Under the pieces are notes generated by a model. It searched no databases. It saw only the letters and a program-made list of their open reading frames with translations, and was not told the origin of the DNA. Shown here one piece after another: positions 1-10,429 of a DNA stretch of 64,000 nt (its first letter is position 1; each line of letters starts with the position of its first letter). A program made the position numbers and the translations under genes. The DNA comes from Neoceratodus forsteri (lineage: Eukaryota; Chordata; Ceratodontiformes; Ceratodontidae), in the NCBI GenBank assembly GCA_016271365.2, contig CM028129.1, positions 432,518,501-432,582,500 of the forward strand. The letters are read 5' to 3'.

Positions 1-935
1 ATGGGATCCAATTCGAGGAGAGGGGGTGATTAGTGGGGTACCTCAAGGATCAGTACTTAGTAACATTGCAGAAGGGCTGGAAGGGAAGGAGGCAGGATAA
101 GAGGAAATGTAAGGAAGATTTTCTTCACAGAAAGCGTGGTGGATGCATGGAATAGCCTGCCCCAGGAGGTGATGGGAGCAAGCACAGTGGGAGGATTTAA
201 AGATGAATGGGATAGGTACAAGCAAGCAATTTTAATTATAAAATAATGCTATTTATAAAGGACAACAGTAGTACAATAAGTAGTAGAACAACAGCTAAAA
301 ATCTACAAAAAATTATTAAAATTATTTAAATGTCAGCATCAAAATTACACATCACAAAAAGCAAGATGGAACAAATATGTTTTCAAAGCAGATTTCAAGC
401 TCCCCATTGTCAGGCACTCTCTTATCCACCGAGGTAGAGAATTCCACAGAGTGGGGGCAATGAATGCAAATGCTCGGGCCTCAGAAGTCTTCAAACGAAC
501 CCTGGGAATCTCTAGCAATTCCTCATCAGTGGAGCACAGCGGGTGGAGGGGGCAATAGGGATGAAGAAACTCTTGTAGATAGCTCAGACCCTGTCAGTGT
601 AGGGCCTTATAGGTCAGCAAGACAACCTTGAGGATGCTCCACTACTGAATAGGCAGCCAGTGCAGGTCGTGTAGCACAGGCATGATGTAATAAACCTGAG
701 GTAGTCCAGTCAACAGCCTAGCTGCCACATTCTGCACTGGCTGCAAGTGGCGGATATCAACCCCTGGTAGCCTTAAGTATAAGGAAGTATAGTAGTACAA
801 GGGAGCCCTAGGGGTGAGAAGGAGAGGCTAAAGCCAATGACCAGGTAGGGTCAGCAGCCGCTAATAAAGGTTGAGTATACAGGCAGACTGGAAGGGCCTA
901 GTGGTCCTTATCTGCCATCAATTATTATGTTAGTA
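1..935 (+). mobile_element. CR1 LINE 3' fragment (CR1-1), cut by the window edge and split by an L2-like insertion
   Basis: The first bases encode the RT motif VPQGSVLS, then jump by internal deletion to the extreme CR1 C-terminus (FFTESVVDAWNSLPQEV, about 100-200). The 3' UTR resumes near 796 with the same GACCAGGTAGGGTCAG and GGTCCTTATCTGCC blocks that end the CR1 copies near 16,440-16,583 and 41,276. The end carries the short TATGTTAGTATGTT-type terminal repeat usual for CR1. The part at 222-795 is a later insertion. It is a non-functional remnant that probably lies inside the 3' end of L1-1. Confidence 0.75.
222..795 (-). mobile_element. L2-clade LINE 3' fragment inserted in CR1-1
   Basis: Read on the minus strand, 345-780 encodes the C-terminal signature of L2-type reverse transcriptase proteins: LQPVQNVAARLLTG, then VLHDLHWLPIQ, then RAFAFIAPTLWNSLP. 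The tail lies at the low-coordinate end. It separates two parts of CR1-1 that are adjacent in other copies. The flanks share GTACAAG (215-221 and 796-802), a possible 7-bp target-site duplication. The fragment is 5' truncated and lacks the catalytic RT core. Confidence 0.7.
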
Positions 936-1179
936 TGTTAATGCTATCATGCCTTTTATATATGTATTAATGTTAGAAAAACCTATATTAGTTCCCTCCA
1001 CGAGTCCTTAATCAGTTCTTCCATTTCTTCTATGATATATCCTAACTTTTCAAACATTAAGGTCTCTTTTGAAGTGTGCCATCATTCATGTTTGATATTT
1101 TGAGTAACACGCTAGCTGTTCCAATATTTGAGAATGACTGTCTGTATTGCTATTGAGCGTAAACATAGAACCTTTTCCT

Positions 1180-2155
1180 GGTTTTTGGATAGATCTTGGG
1201 AATCAAGTAAATTGAACAAGAGAATGTTTGGGGTTCAGGGAATATTTAGACCAACTAATTGTGATAAAAAACAAACAATAGTCCACCATGATTGAATCGA
1301 AGGACAGTCCCAAAAGTTAAGGAAAATAGTCCCTATGCTATTGCATCCATACCAGCAAGAGTTGCTATATTCAGGATCTATTTTAGCAATGACTGCTGGA
1401 GTAATATACTGTATGCTCTATTGGTAGTTTTGTGCTGTATAGATCTATGTTTTGCAGATCTGAGGTTTTAATTTGCTCTGATAATAATCTTCCTCTATTC
1501 GCTTTGATTTATTCAATATACTAATTTGTTTTCCCAACTATTATTTGTTGTACTATTAGTTGTTTTGTAAGAATCTGTTATTATTAAATATATTTTAGAT
1601 AGTCTTTTTGTTACCAGTTAAGTAATTAATTTATTTTCATTTTCAATTTGGAGTGACAATCAGAACCATACAACCTAATTTTTTTAGTATTGTTTGAAAG
1701 TTTTGCAAATGGTTCTGTAAGAAATAAAATGATTAAACATGCCTCCCTTTATTTATTTTTGAAACCATTGGAAAGAGATACATTATGTTTTAGAAGATAC
1801 TTCCAGGAGACAATGTCATTTTTCACGTAGGAGTGTTATTATTTTCATGAAATAGTCAACTTTAACTTGATTACGCTTTCTTAAGGATGCACGTAACCAT
1901 ATGATTTTCCCTTCCTTAAATGCTGTTTTCCCCTGAATACCAGGGATTGCTAGTGTATGAAAGAATAATGATATTTTGTTTAATTCTTTTAAATTTGCTT
2001 CAAACAATATGTCCTCAAGATGCATAGTTACATTATCATTATCTAAAATTGCCTGCAAAATCTTATGATCATTGTTGCTGTAAAAAGACTGTTCCCAAAT
2101 GTTAGATAATATTTGACTCAGGAAATAGGAATATGGGTTAGGACAGCCAAAGTCC

Positions 2156-2197
<42 letters not shown>

Positions 2198-2799
2198 TTG
2201 TCATAATCATATATAACCAAGTAATTTAAGGTTTAACACTCTTCACAAAAATTTAGAAAAGATTCTTTAAATATCCACAAACCATTTAGCACTTGCCCCC
2301 CATATATTGGTTGAATGACATATGTCAGATAAGGGACTGCCATCATTTTGATAACTTCAGCCGTACCCCAGAGGAACAAGGACAGGTTTTGCCAAAGCTC
2401 TGATTTCTGTTGATTTATTTTCCTCTGCTATACCATAGTTCAACCAAATATTAGTCTCAGTTTAATTTGTTAAAATTATTCCCAAATATTTAATCTGATC
2501 CCCCTTCTTAAAAGAAGCTAATTTATCATAATTACTGTCATTTTTCCTCTGATCACTTGCATAATCATAGACATCTGCTGATTTGACTTATAACCTGCAA
2601 AGGAGGAAAAATGAATAATTAAGGATAATAAAGCATTAATAGAATTATTTAGGTCTCTGAACAGGACAAGTGTATCATCCGCAAACTTAATTTCTGGTTT
2701 ACCCACCATAATCCCTTTAATCTGAAGGTTTGCCCCTATGAGAGGGTAATGATTTAATACATAATATAAATAAAACTAGAAACAGAAGACAATGCTGTC
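1180..2799 (-). pseudogene. L1-1 ORF2 C-terminal half (RT active-site region to Cys-rich tail)
   Basis: The minus-strand translation runs from RQHCLLFLVLF (decayed RQGCPLSPLLF) through the RT catalytic motif KFADDTLVLF and AGYKSN near 2,590-2,690. It continues through an L1 linker to the C-terminal motif GTIFLNFWDCPSIQSWW near 1,230-1,350, which matches the L1 pattern GT..HxFWxCP...FW. Stops and frameshifts are common. A CT/AG microsatellite at 2,156-2,194 sits inside the frame and yields a meaningless Glu-Arg run. This is the direct continuation of the segment that ends at 10,430. Confidence 0.8.
2156..2194. repeat. (TC)n microsatellite
   Basis: About 39 bases of nearly uninterrupted TC dinucleotides. 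It lies within the L1-1 ORF2 remnant, so it probably expanded after the element died. Confidence 0.95.
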
Positions 2800-2803
2800 T
2801 AAC

Positions 2804-3020
2804 TGGGAGATCAGAGGGCTGTGGGTTCAGTTCCCACATCTAGCACTTCAGTTAATATCCCAATACTGACACTTTAGTGCAGCATGAGGGGGGTGCTGCA
2901 CTTCTGAGGTGCTGTCTTTTGGATGAGACATTAAACCAAGGTCCCATCTGCCTGGATTGGTGGTAGTTCAGGTGGATGTTAAAGATCCCATGGCACTTAT
3001 TGAAAAAGAGTAGGGGAATT
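2804..3020 (+). mobile_element. SINE-A head and body (tail at 10,349-10,425)
   Basis: A 5'-truncated tRNA-like head with the B-box-like GGGTTCAGTTCCC is followed by a body holding GTGCTGTCTTTTGGATGAGA and AAAGATCCCATGGCACTTAT. This body module recurs in SINEs of sharks, fishes and other vertebrates (HE1-like; recalled, not searched). Sequence stops at 3,020 where the Tx1-type LINE begins. The LINE-derived tail reappears at 10,349. A 4-bp duplication TAAC (2,800-2,803 and 10,426-10,429) flanks the whole SINE inside the L1-1 RT. Confidence 0.75.
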
Positions 3021-3429
3021 TTTCATTAAAACAAAAACATACAGAAAGAAACACAACCTATACATAGACACAACATTTCCATAATACATTTCATAATGTC
3101 ATAATGATAACCCAGATTGTTACTGTACATAGTATAGAAACAGGTCTGCCATTATCCCCATATACCCTTCACCAATACCCTTTACCCTACCTTGTGTTCT
3201 TAGTCTATTTACATACTTATACAGAGAGGAAAGAAAAATATTTTTTCCTTTTTTTTTTAACTTAGGTAATAAGTGCATCACTATTTGTAATCCATGGAAA
3301 ACCTTTCCAAAATTCTAACAATTGTCTCTTTCACAAAGTTTTTCCCTCTTTCTAATATAAGATCAATAACTCTTGTGTGATTTTATTCAATAATTCCACA
3401 TGGCTACCTTCTTTCTGTTGAAAAACAAA

Positions 3430-6400
3430 GTTGCACCTCATTAACCATATATGTCATTTTAATATAACCATAACCATTAATACTTGTAGGGTACCTTTAT
3501 GCCAAGTTTTCCAATCACTATTAAAGGTCCCATACATAATGTTCTCATAAGTTAATGTACTACAAACCTTTGTTCCCCACTGTACATCTAAAAAAGACCA
3601 AAATCCCTTAATAAAAGAACAGGAAAATAATAAATGGTCTATGGTTTCCTCTATTTGGATGCATTTTAATCTGGAGCTGATTCGTTCTTGCTGGGGTTTA
3701 TGTTTCTGGTTAGATTTCATGTTTATCTTCTCGTGGCATGCCAACCAGTGCAAGTTCCATAAATGTTCTGGAATACGTTTAATGTTCAATAATTTAGTTA
3801 CGTTTTCCCTATGCAGTACTGGACATTTTTCAAATACCATTTCCACCATGCAGGTTGTTTCAAGTTAAAGAAAATACAATTGCTTCCTAGTATAATCCAA
3901 CACCTGTCGTTGTGCGATCCTCCATTGTTTAATTCTAAGACATGTACATCTAAAGTACTCCGGTATTTCCACTGATTTTCCAAAAATGTTAAATGATTGT
4001 AGTTGCCATGCTTGTAACCAAGAATTACACTTAGATGATAAAAAGGTCTCCCATCCCATATTCATTTCCCTCAACAATGGTCTTATATTAGAATAAAGGA
4101 AAACACTATTAAAGAAAAGTATCGGGTTAGACATATTTAAACCCCCTGATTTGAAAGGCAGATAGCATACATTCCTCTTTACAGGGTTCAATCTACTCCC
4201 CCAACAGGCTTGAAAGAATATATTAAGAATTGATGTCTCTAATGTTTTAAGAGGTGGAAAAATATAACTAATAAAAAGAAACACCAGCACTAAATATGTT
4301 TTTATTGGGTATATCCTTTCCTTTTTGCTCAATTTCCAGGTGTTCCATTTTGCTACTTCTGTTTGCCCACATTAGTTTTTTCTCCCCAGTTTACTAGGTC
4401 CATTTCTATATCCCCAAAAATATCCGCAGAATTTTAATGAGTTTCAGTGTTATTTCTATTCTGCCAATATGCCCTTTTAGTTTCCGTGTGTAATGTAAAC
4501 ATTGACCTATACATTTAGCATAATTCAGAAATGCTCCTGATACCCTGCCAAAAGAGTCATTAATCTCCACTATTTTTAAAAGTGAGTCTGCATTTTGCAC
4601 TATAATTGTCATGTCCTCCGCATATGCTAAGGCTCTGTATGTATGGAAATATTTGTGTGCCTAAAGACACATTGTGTATTCCCATTGAGTTGTTGATTTT
4701 CCTTAACAGGATATCTACAAAAAAAAACATATAATATCAGAATAAGTGGGCATCCTTGTCTGACGCCCCTTTTTATTGGAATCATTGGGCCCTTCCATCG
4801 ACTAAAGGTCGTATTGTTGTAGTTTTATGCAAACATTCCAACCAGTTAATCAAATCAGTCGGGATCCTGTAACAACCCAATACTTTCCATAAAAAATCAT
4901 GGTTTATTTGATCAAATGCTTTATGTTGATCCAATGAGATTAAATAATCCTCTGCATTTCCTATCATTCCTTGCTCCACAAGTTCTCTGAGTAAGATTAT
5001 ATGATTCTGTACTGTTCATCCTGGTATTGCATATGACTGGGCTTTTGATATTCATTTTGTAGCTACACTAGCGAGTCTGTTAGCTAATATTTTTTTTGAA
5101 ATTTTAAAGTCAGAATTTAACAACAAGATTGGTCAACAATTGTTTAAATCCAATCTATCCCCTTTTTTAAAAATATAGGTTAAATTTCCCATATTCATGG
5201 ACAGAGGTATATGTTTAGTTTTTAACATTGCATTAAAGACAAGTTCTAATTCTTCCATCCAACTTGGACCCATAATTTTATATACCTCATTGGGGAAACC
5301 ATCCGGACCCAGAGATTTATCACCTGCTAATGTGGATATTGCTTGCTGTAATTCATCCACTTGTATAGGCTTTACTAAATCCTGTTTTTCCACCTCCTCT
5401 AATAAGTGTATTTCTGAATTATCCAGAAAGTTTCCCTCCTCTTCTTGTTTGGTAGGAAGCTGAGCATATAGTGTCCTGGTATATTCTGACACTATTTCTA
5501 GAATTTTGTGTTGCTCCATATGTTCCTTTACCTGTTCATCTTTAATCTTCTGAATATTTTTTGCTTGTGCTTGTGATTGCCAATATTCATATGGACAAAT
5601 TATTTCCATTTGCCCTTTAGTACCAAACTTGTGTTGTTATTGTAAATTAGTTGCTTTTTTATTATGAAAATCTTTCATCTTCCCTTTTATTGCTGCAATC
5701 TGTGACATTAAATTTTGTCCCTTTTCATAAGAAATAGTTAGTAATTGCTGCAGAATTTTCCTATGTTGTAGATACACAAAATATAATTCTGTTTCTATGT
5801 CTACAGATATGCTTACATAATTATTGTGTCATTTTTTGTGTCTTCCCACCATAAAATGGGGTCCTCAGAAAGGATAATTACTGACTTCCTTGCCAGTATA
5901 AAATCTTTGAAGGTCTGCTGTAAATCTAAGTCAGATAGTACTGATGTATTCATCTTCCATGACCCTGGCCCTTTCTGCCATCTCTCTTTTTCCCCTATGG
6001 TTACTGAAACTACTGTATGGTCTGAAAATTCCATGGCCAACACTGCAGCATTATTTATCCTTAATGAATTGGTCACAAATATGTAATCTATTCTAGACCC
6101 CATGTTTTCTTTCTGAAATGTAGGTGTTTCTGTGTTGCTTTGTTGTCCTGCTGCATCCTTAAGTTTATTTCTGTGACTGATTTGTACAAGAAGGTTTGAA
6201 TCACAATATTGTTTGGTTGTTTTTGCTTTCAATGGACAGTTGAAGTCACTTGCAAATATTACTGTATGTGTGGTTTGTAAATAAGGTTGAACTAAGTTAA
6301 AGAATTTGCATCTTAAAGCTTTTGATTGTGGTGCATAAATATTTATTAGCCTGTAAGGGACGTTTTGTAATAGTACATCAATAGTCAAAATTCTGCCTGA

Positions 6401-6650
6401 TATTATGTCATATAGTTTCAAGATTTGTACTTCTTGATATTTAAACAGGATTCCTAAACCTGCACAAGTTTCTTGCCCTAGAGACCAGTAAGAGGGACCT
6501 AAGTACTAGTATTTTGTAGCTTTTCTCACCTCACCTAAGGAGAGTAATCTAGTATCTTGGAGAAATATTACCCCAAATGTAAACCAGTGAGAAAGGAAAA
6601 AAAACAATTTCCACTTATCTGATATTTTTATACTCTTTACAGTAACAATA
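3430..6650 (-). pseudogene. Tx1-type ORF2: APE endonuclease + reverse transcriptase
   Basis: Endonuclease: INIYAPQ, ASDFNCPLK (the GDFN motif with Gly changed) and the C-terminal EFSDHTVVSV, at 5,813-6,421. RT N-terminus: LAGDKSLGPDGFPNEVYK (5,133-5,609). RT: YLISLDQHKAFDQINHDFL (4,782-4,979). Thumb and tail: WGSRLNPVKRNVCYLPFKSG (3,865-4,332) and the C-terminal CIQIEETIDHLLFSCSF, a C..E..HLLF.C motif (3,454-3,849). The protein would nick target DNA and reverse-transcribe its own RNA. The order is complete, but the pieces lie in different frames with stops, so it is inactive. Confidence 0.85.
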
Positions 6651-6681
6651 TGAAAGGAAAAGGGTTCTAACAGTGGAACAG

Positions 6682-7841
6682 TTATTTAGCACTGCCCTTC
6701 CTGCTGTACGGATCCATGTTTTTCAATTTTACTCTTGTTTTCCGTTTTTGTGGTCCCCTTGGTTTTTCATGCACTTCAGTGCCCGTAGTGCCTTCAGTCA
6801 CTAAAGAGTCTATGGAGGAAAGGTCTGAATCATCTTCTGTTTGATCTGTTGGCAGTACATCACACATGTTTGATGTATGAACTGTGACTTGTACTATTTG
6901 CACTTTCTCCATACTTTCTTTCTTTGATTGTCTAGTAGTTTTCCCTCTGATGTTGCTACCTGGGAGGGGGGAGGAGCATCGCTTTATGTGAAATCCCAGC
7001 TTCCTGAACTATCACTTCCTGCCTGGGGGGACTAGGCACACTTCCCTTAATACCTATTTCTTGCTGCTCTACAGTCTGTACTTCAACTACTTCAGGAACT
7101 AGGGCAGGTGGGGAAGGGGGGAACTTCCTTAACCAGGGCATCTGGGTTTTGTCTTTCTGATGAAGGATGCAAGTGTGTTTTCCCAGATTTATTTTTTTGT
7201 GCCATAGCCACCATCAATCTTTGCTCCTCCCCATCTGCTTGGTCAGGGATGTTATGTGATGCCTTTTTGCAGTTCTGAAAATTGTGTCCATACTCCCTGC
7301 ACAGGTTACACTGACTTTCATTCAGGCAATCGGTCCCTACATGTCCCAGGTCTCCACATACTGTGCATCTTAACCTGTCACAAACACTACTCAGGTGTGC
7401 CAGGGAGCCACATTTGTAGCACATCTTTGGCTGCCCAGCATAGAATACGATTCCTCTGTCTCTCCCTAAATAAAAGGAAATTGGCAAGTGGTTAACCCCT
7501 GTATCTGATGTTTTTAACATTATTTTAACTTTCCAGCCTCCCATCCAAATGTTCTCTGCATCTAAAATCACCTCTGGATCATCAATTACTGTACATCACT
7601 GTTTTAACCAAAACAATAGATCATGAACACTAACCCCCTCATTTCTGAATAGCATAGTAATTACTTTGTGCGCTGGCCTGGTTAAGGGGGTTGCAGTAAA
7701 GAGGGACAATAAAGAAGGCTTTTTCAATGCATTATATTTTACCCAAAACCTTTCCAGACCATTTGCTGTTTTAAAACTGTCAAATACTGTCTCTCCCAAT
7801 ATATGAATCAATGCATAAATTTCCATCGAAAAGAATTTCAT
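6682..7841 (-). pseudogene. Tx1-type ORF1, C-terminal part with three CCHC zinc knuckles
   Basis: At 7,092-7,571 the minus strand encodes a basic region (IVFYAGQPKMCYKCG) and three perfect CX2CX4HX4C knuckles: CYKCGSLAHLSSVC, CTVCGDLGHVGTDC and CNLCREYGHNFQNC. Knuckles of this type bind nucleic acid in retroelement RNPs. A Pro-rich stretch and an acidic/basic C-terminus ending at 6,682 follow. The N-terminal part of the same ORF1 lies on the other side of the insert, at 9,064-10,284. The element is a Tx1-type LINE rather than a retrovirus, because an APE-type ORF2 follows and there is no protease, integrase or LTR. Confidence 0.83.
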
Positions 7842-7847
7842 TGAGTC

Positions 7848-9060
7848 TTTTATTTATTTTATTTATTTATTTTATTTATTGCATATATTCGGAATTACAA
7901 ACCTTTGAGTCGCAGACTCATTTGCAAAAGCTCCACGTCGGTTACAGTGGTGGAGGGGAGACGGAGTACAAAGATACATACATAGTAAGGCAGTATACCG
8001 GAGAACATACACACTCAAAATAATACACAAAACAGTTCTGAACAGTGCAGTCCAGGCTTTATCTTAGTACAGCAGTGACTGTGGCAGGGACATTCAGGGT
8101 ATCATTTGTTAGACTAGGGGGAGGCGATTCAGTGGGATCCAGGAGACCCTGTGTCAGTTTTTTGATGGGGTAAGGTAGCATACTTAGGAGAAGAGAGCTA
8201 GCCACAGGCACAGGTTTGGGATTCAGCTAGGTGGGCTTTGAGGCCTGCTTTGAATAGGGAGATGCTGTGTGTCTGAGTGAGCCGAGGAGGTAGTGCATTA
8301 AGCCAACGAGGAGCACGGTACCGAAACGATCTTTGACCCAATGATGTCCTACAGTGGGGGACCAGGAATGAAAGATTAGAGGTGAGTCGGGTATTGCGCC
8401 TGACGGGGGCTGGTCTGATTATTGGGAGAAGGCCAAGTGGGGCGGTCTGAAGTTGTATTTTTTTAGCCAGGATACAGGTGTGGTAATGTAGTCTTTGTTG
8501 GAAGTTTAGCCAGCCCGTCAGGGCATATAAGTCACATGTATGAGTGAGCCGGTCACTGCCGGTGACTAGTCGGCAGGCTTTATTCAGGCGGTGTCGATAA
8601 TCACGTAGTACCGTAGGCTCAGCCCGATCCATATATCGATATCCCATAATCGATTAGGGAGAGAATTGAGGCAGAGACTGCCAGATGCAAGGCCTGTGGG
8701 GGTAAACAGTGTTTAACCCGATAGAGGATTCCCACTCTGGTGTTAACAGTGGTGGAAAGAAGTTGAACATGTCTATGGTAGGAGAGGGAGGTATCTAAAG
8801 TGATACCCAGGTATTTGAAGTTAGTGACGTGTTCAAGGGGGGTGCCTTGCTTGTTTTTAATTTGTAGAGCCGATTGGCTGTGTGGGCTTTGTTGGTGTGC
8901 AAATAACATGGATTTAGTTTTTTTATAGTTGATGATCAGGCGGTGTTCATCGAACCACAATTCTAGCTCCCCAAAGAAACCCTGTAGGGCTTGCTGCAGG
9001 GTGCAATGTTGAGGGTGTTTCCAGAATAATACCGCATCATCCGCATAGAGAAGCATGTTT
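7848..9060 (-). mobile_element. 5'-truncated Rex1/L2-like LINE inserted in Tx1 ORF1
   Basis: The coding part starts abruptly at the RT catalytic motif MLLYADDAVLF (9,056) and runs through KKTKSMLF, FKYLGITLD and the C-terminal FRYRAPRWLNALP (8,200-8,650). A 3' UTR and an (AAATA)n-like tail follow at 7,848-7,900. The motif set matches the LINE at 33,435-36,254 (MLLYADDLVLY, KKTKSMLFG, FKYLGVTLD), so the two belong to related families. TTTCCA lies near both ends (7,821-7,826 and 9,058-9,063) and may be a short target duplication, though the left junction is not exact. I place it in the Rex1/L2/CR1 group; the clade needs a tree. Confidence 0.75.
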
Positions 9061-9063
9061 CCA

Positions 9064-10284
9064 CTGCATGCCTTAGAAGTACTCTTGCAACAAAAAGTCT
9101 GTCTGTTTTTTCTGACATTCCTCCTATGTAAGTCAAACGCACTGCATTGTGCCTTTTGGCAAGAAAAATTGGTGTTTTAAAAAGTGAAGCAAATTCTTTT
9201 GGGGTTTCCTTGTTAATTATATTCAAATGCCTTTCTGGTGCATTTTCAGTTACTGCGGGGCATCCCCTTTGAACTTGTTTATATGATACATTTCCTGAAA
9301 AGTGCCACTTTGGATTCTGCAATAAAGTCAATTCTGGTGGCAGTTCTAGATCGATAGGTTCAGCATTTACATTATTATTTATCTGTGCAGCTGGTTCTGC
9401 AAGTATTTTAATCGGTGAGCCTCCTGAAACCCGATGACCTGTTGTGGAGTCCTGTTGCCAACCTACATTTTCCAGAGCATTTTTAACTGACCAAGGTTGT
9501 TGTTTTCCTGATTCAGCTGGCTGTTTCTCAGAGTGTCTTAGGCCAGGTATATCTGTTCCTGTTTGTGCCATTCCGGACACGATTTCTGATGAATTGTTCT
9601 CCAAAAGCAGTGTCAACTTAGGCACGAAGTCTCCTGTATGCTCTGCCTGCTCTACAATAGAGGCCAGCTTTTAAGTTTCCCCTTTGATACTACTGCGCCA
9701 GCTGAGTGTATTTGGCAGATGGCACCCTGCTGTCAGATCTTAGGGCTCTTATTTTAGTTTCTAGCTGTACTTTTTTCCGCAAATAAGAGTGCTCTTCTGA
9801 TTCAAATTGCTGCCTTAAAGCTTGTTTCTCCACTGAAATAATATCAGGTACATTTTCTGCATCTATATCTTTTTTCTGTTTCACTTAGCAATGACTCACT
9901 ATCACTCAGTAAATCAGGTATGTTGACCGTATTTACAAGTTCATCAGTATGAAATTGAATTGTACCTGTTTTCAGTATTTCTGTAGCACTCTTTCCAGTT
10001 TCCAACATCATTTTTTGATTCTCTGCAGTAGCTTCCACATCCATAAGTTCTTCCTCCACACCAACCAGCTCCCTGTCTGCCTTCTGCACATGTAAAGAGA
10101 ATGTAGGCCTTGAAATCGGGCCTCCTCCTTGCAGCACAGCCTGCTCTCCTGCCACATCATCGCTTCCTCCTCCTCTTGTGTCCAGCTGTGAACTGGGTCC
10201 CTCCATCCCACCAGCAGGAAGTGACAGCACCTCTGCAGGCAGAATAGGGAAATTTCCATGGTGTTCTGGCCAAATTTCTCCCAT
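9064..10284 (-). pseudogene. Tx1-type ORF1, N-terminal part
   Basis: The likely start is the ATG at 10,284 (MGEIWPEHHGNF). The minus strand then encodes an acidic segment (VEEELMDVEATAENQKMM, LLSDSESLLSETEK) and a likely coiled coil, VEKQALRQQFESEEHSYLRK (9,690-9,884). A linker leads to KEFASLFKTPIFLAKRHN and ARVLLRHAVET just before the 7.85-9.06 kb insert. Frame changes near 9,690 and 9,880 break it. Coiled coil followed by a nucleic-acid-binding half is the usual build of L1/Tx1 ORF1 proteins. Confidence 0.7.
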
Positions 10285-10348
10285 TCACTAAAATAAAAAA
10301 TATCACCAACAGCTTAATCTGGCTTAATTTCAGTTGCTTACCATCTGT

Positions 10349-10425
10349 ATTCCCCCCCAGTCACCCCTGAAAAAGGGACTTCCAGGCCCAGTAGGCTTAC
10401 CGGGTCAATAAAATTCAATAAATAA
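10349..10425 (+). mobile_element. SINE-A 3' tail, derived from a LINE 3' end
   Basis: It holds CACCCCTGAAAAAGGGA, GGCCCAGTAGGCTTACCGGG and a terminal (AATA)n-like run. The same tail closes a LINE 3'-UTR fragment at 18,965-19,050, so SINE-A carries the 3' end of a LINE and probably used that LINE's reverse transcriptase. It is separated from its body by the Tx1 insertion. ATT at 3,018-3,020 and 10,349-10,351 is a possible 3-bp duplication of that event. Confidence 0.72.
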
Positions 10426-10429
10426 TAAC

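Larger units (their letters stand above)
3021..10348 (-). mobile_element. Tx1-type L1 LINE, nearly full length, inserted in SINE-A
   Basis: A two-ORF minus-strand LINE. ORF1 runs from 10,284 to 6,682, with CCHC zinc knuckles instead of the usual L1 RRM. ORF2 (about 6,650-3,430) has an APE endonuclease, an RT and a C-terminal Cys/His segment. About 6.1 kb remain after removing the 7.85-9.06 kb insert. The knuckled ORF1 and the RT style (FKSGGLNM, NIRPLL) point to the Tx1 branch known from Xenopus and fishes. Both ORFs are broken by frameshifts. Tx1 elements often have specific targets; here the target is a SINE. Confidence 0.8.

Noticed and set aside
1816..2220. Open frame beginning with a long Glu-Arg run
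   Set aside because: The run is a translated (TC)n microsatellite; the rest is L1-1 ORF2.
7092..7571. Zinc knuckles as evidence for a retrovirus or Gypsy gag
   Set aside because: The frame lies upstream of an APE endonuclease and a non-LTR RT in one element without LTR, protease or integrase. It is Tx1-type ORF1.
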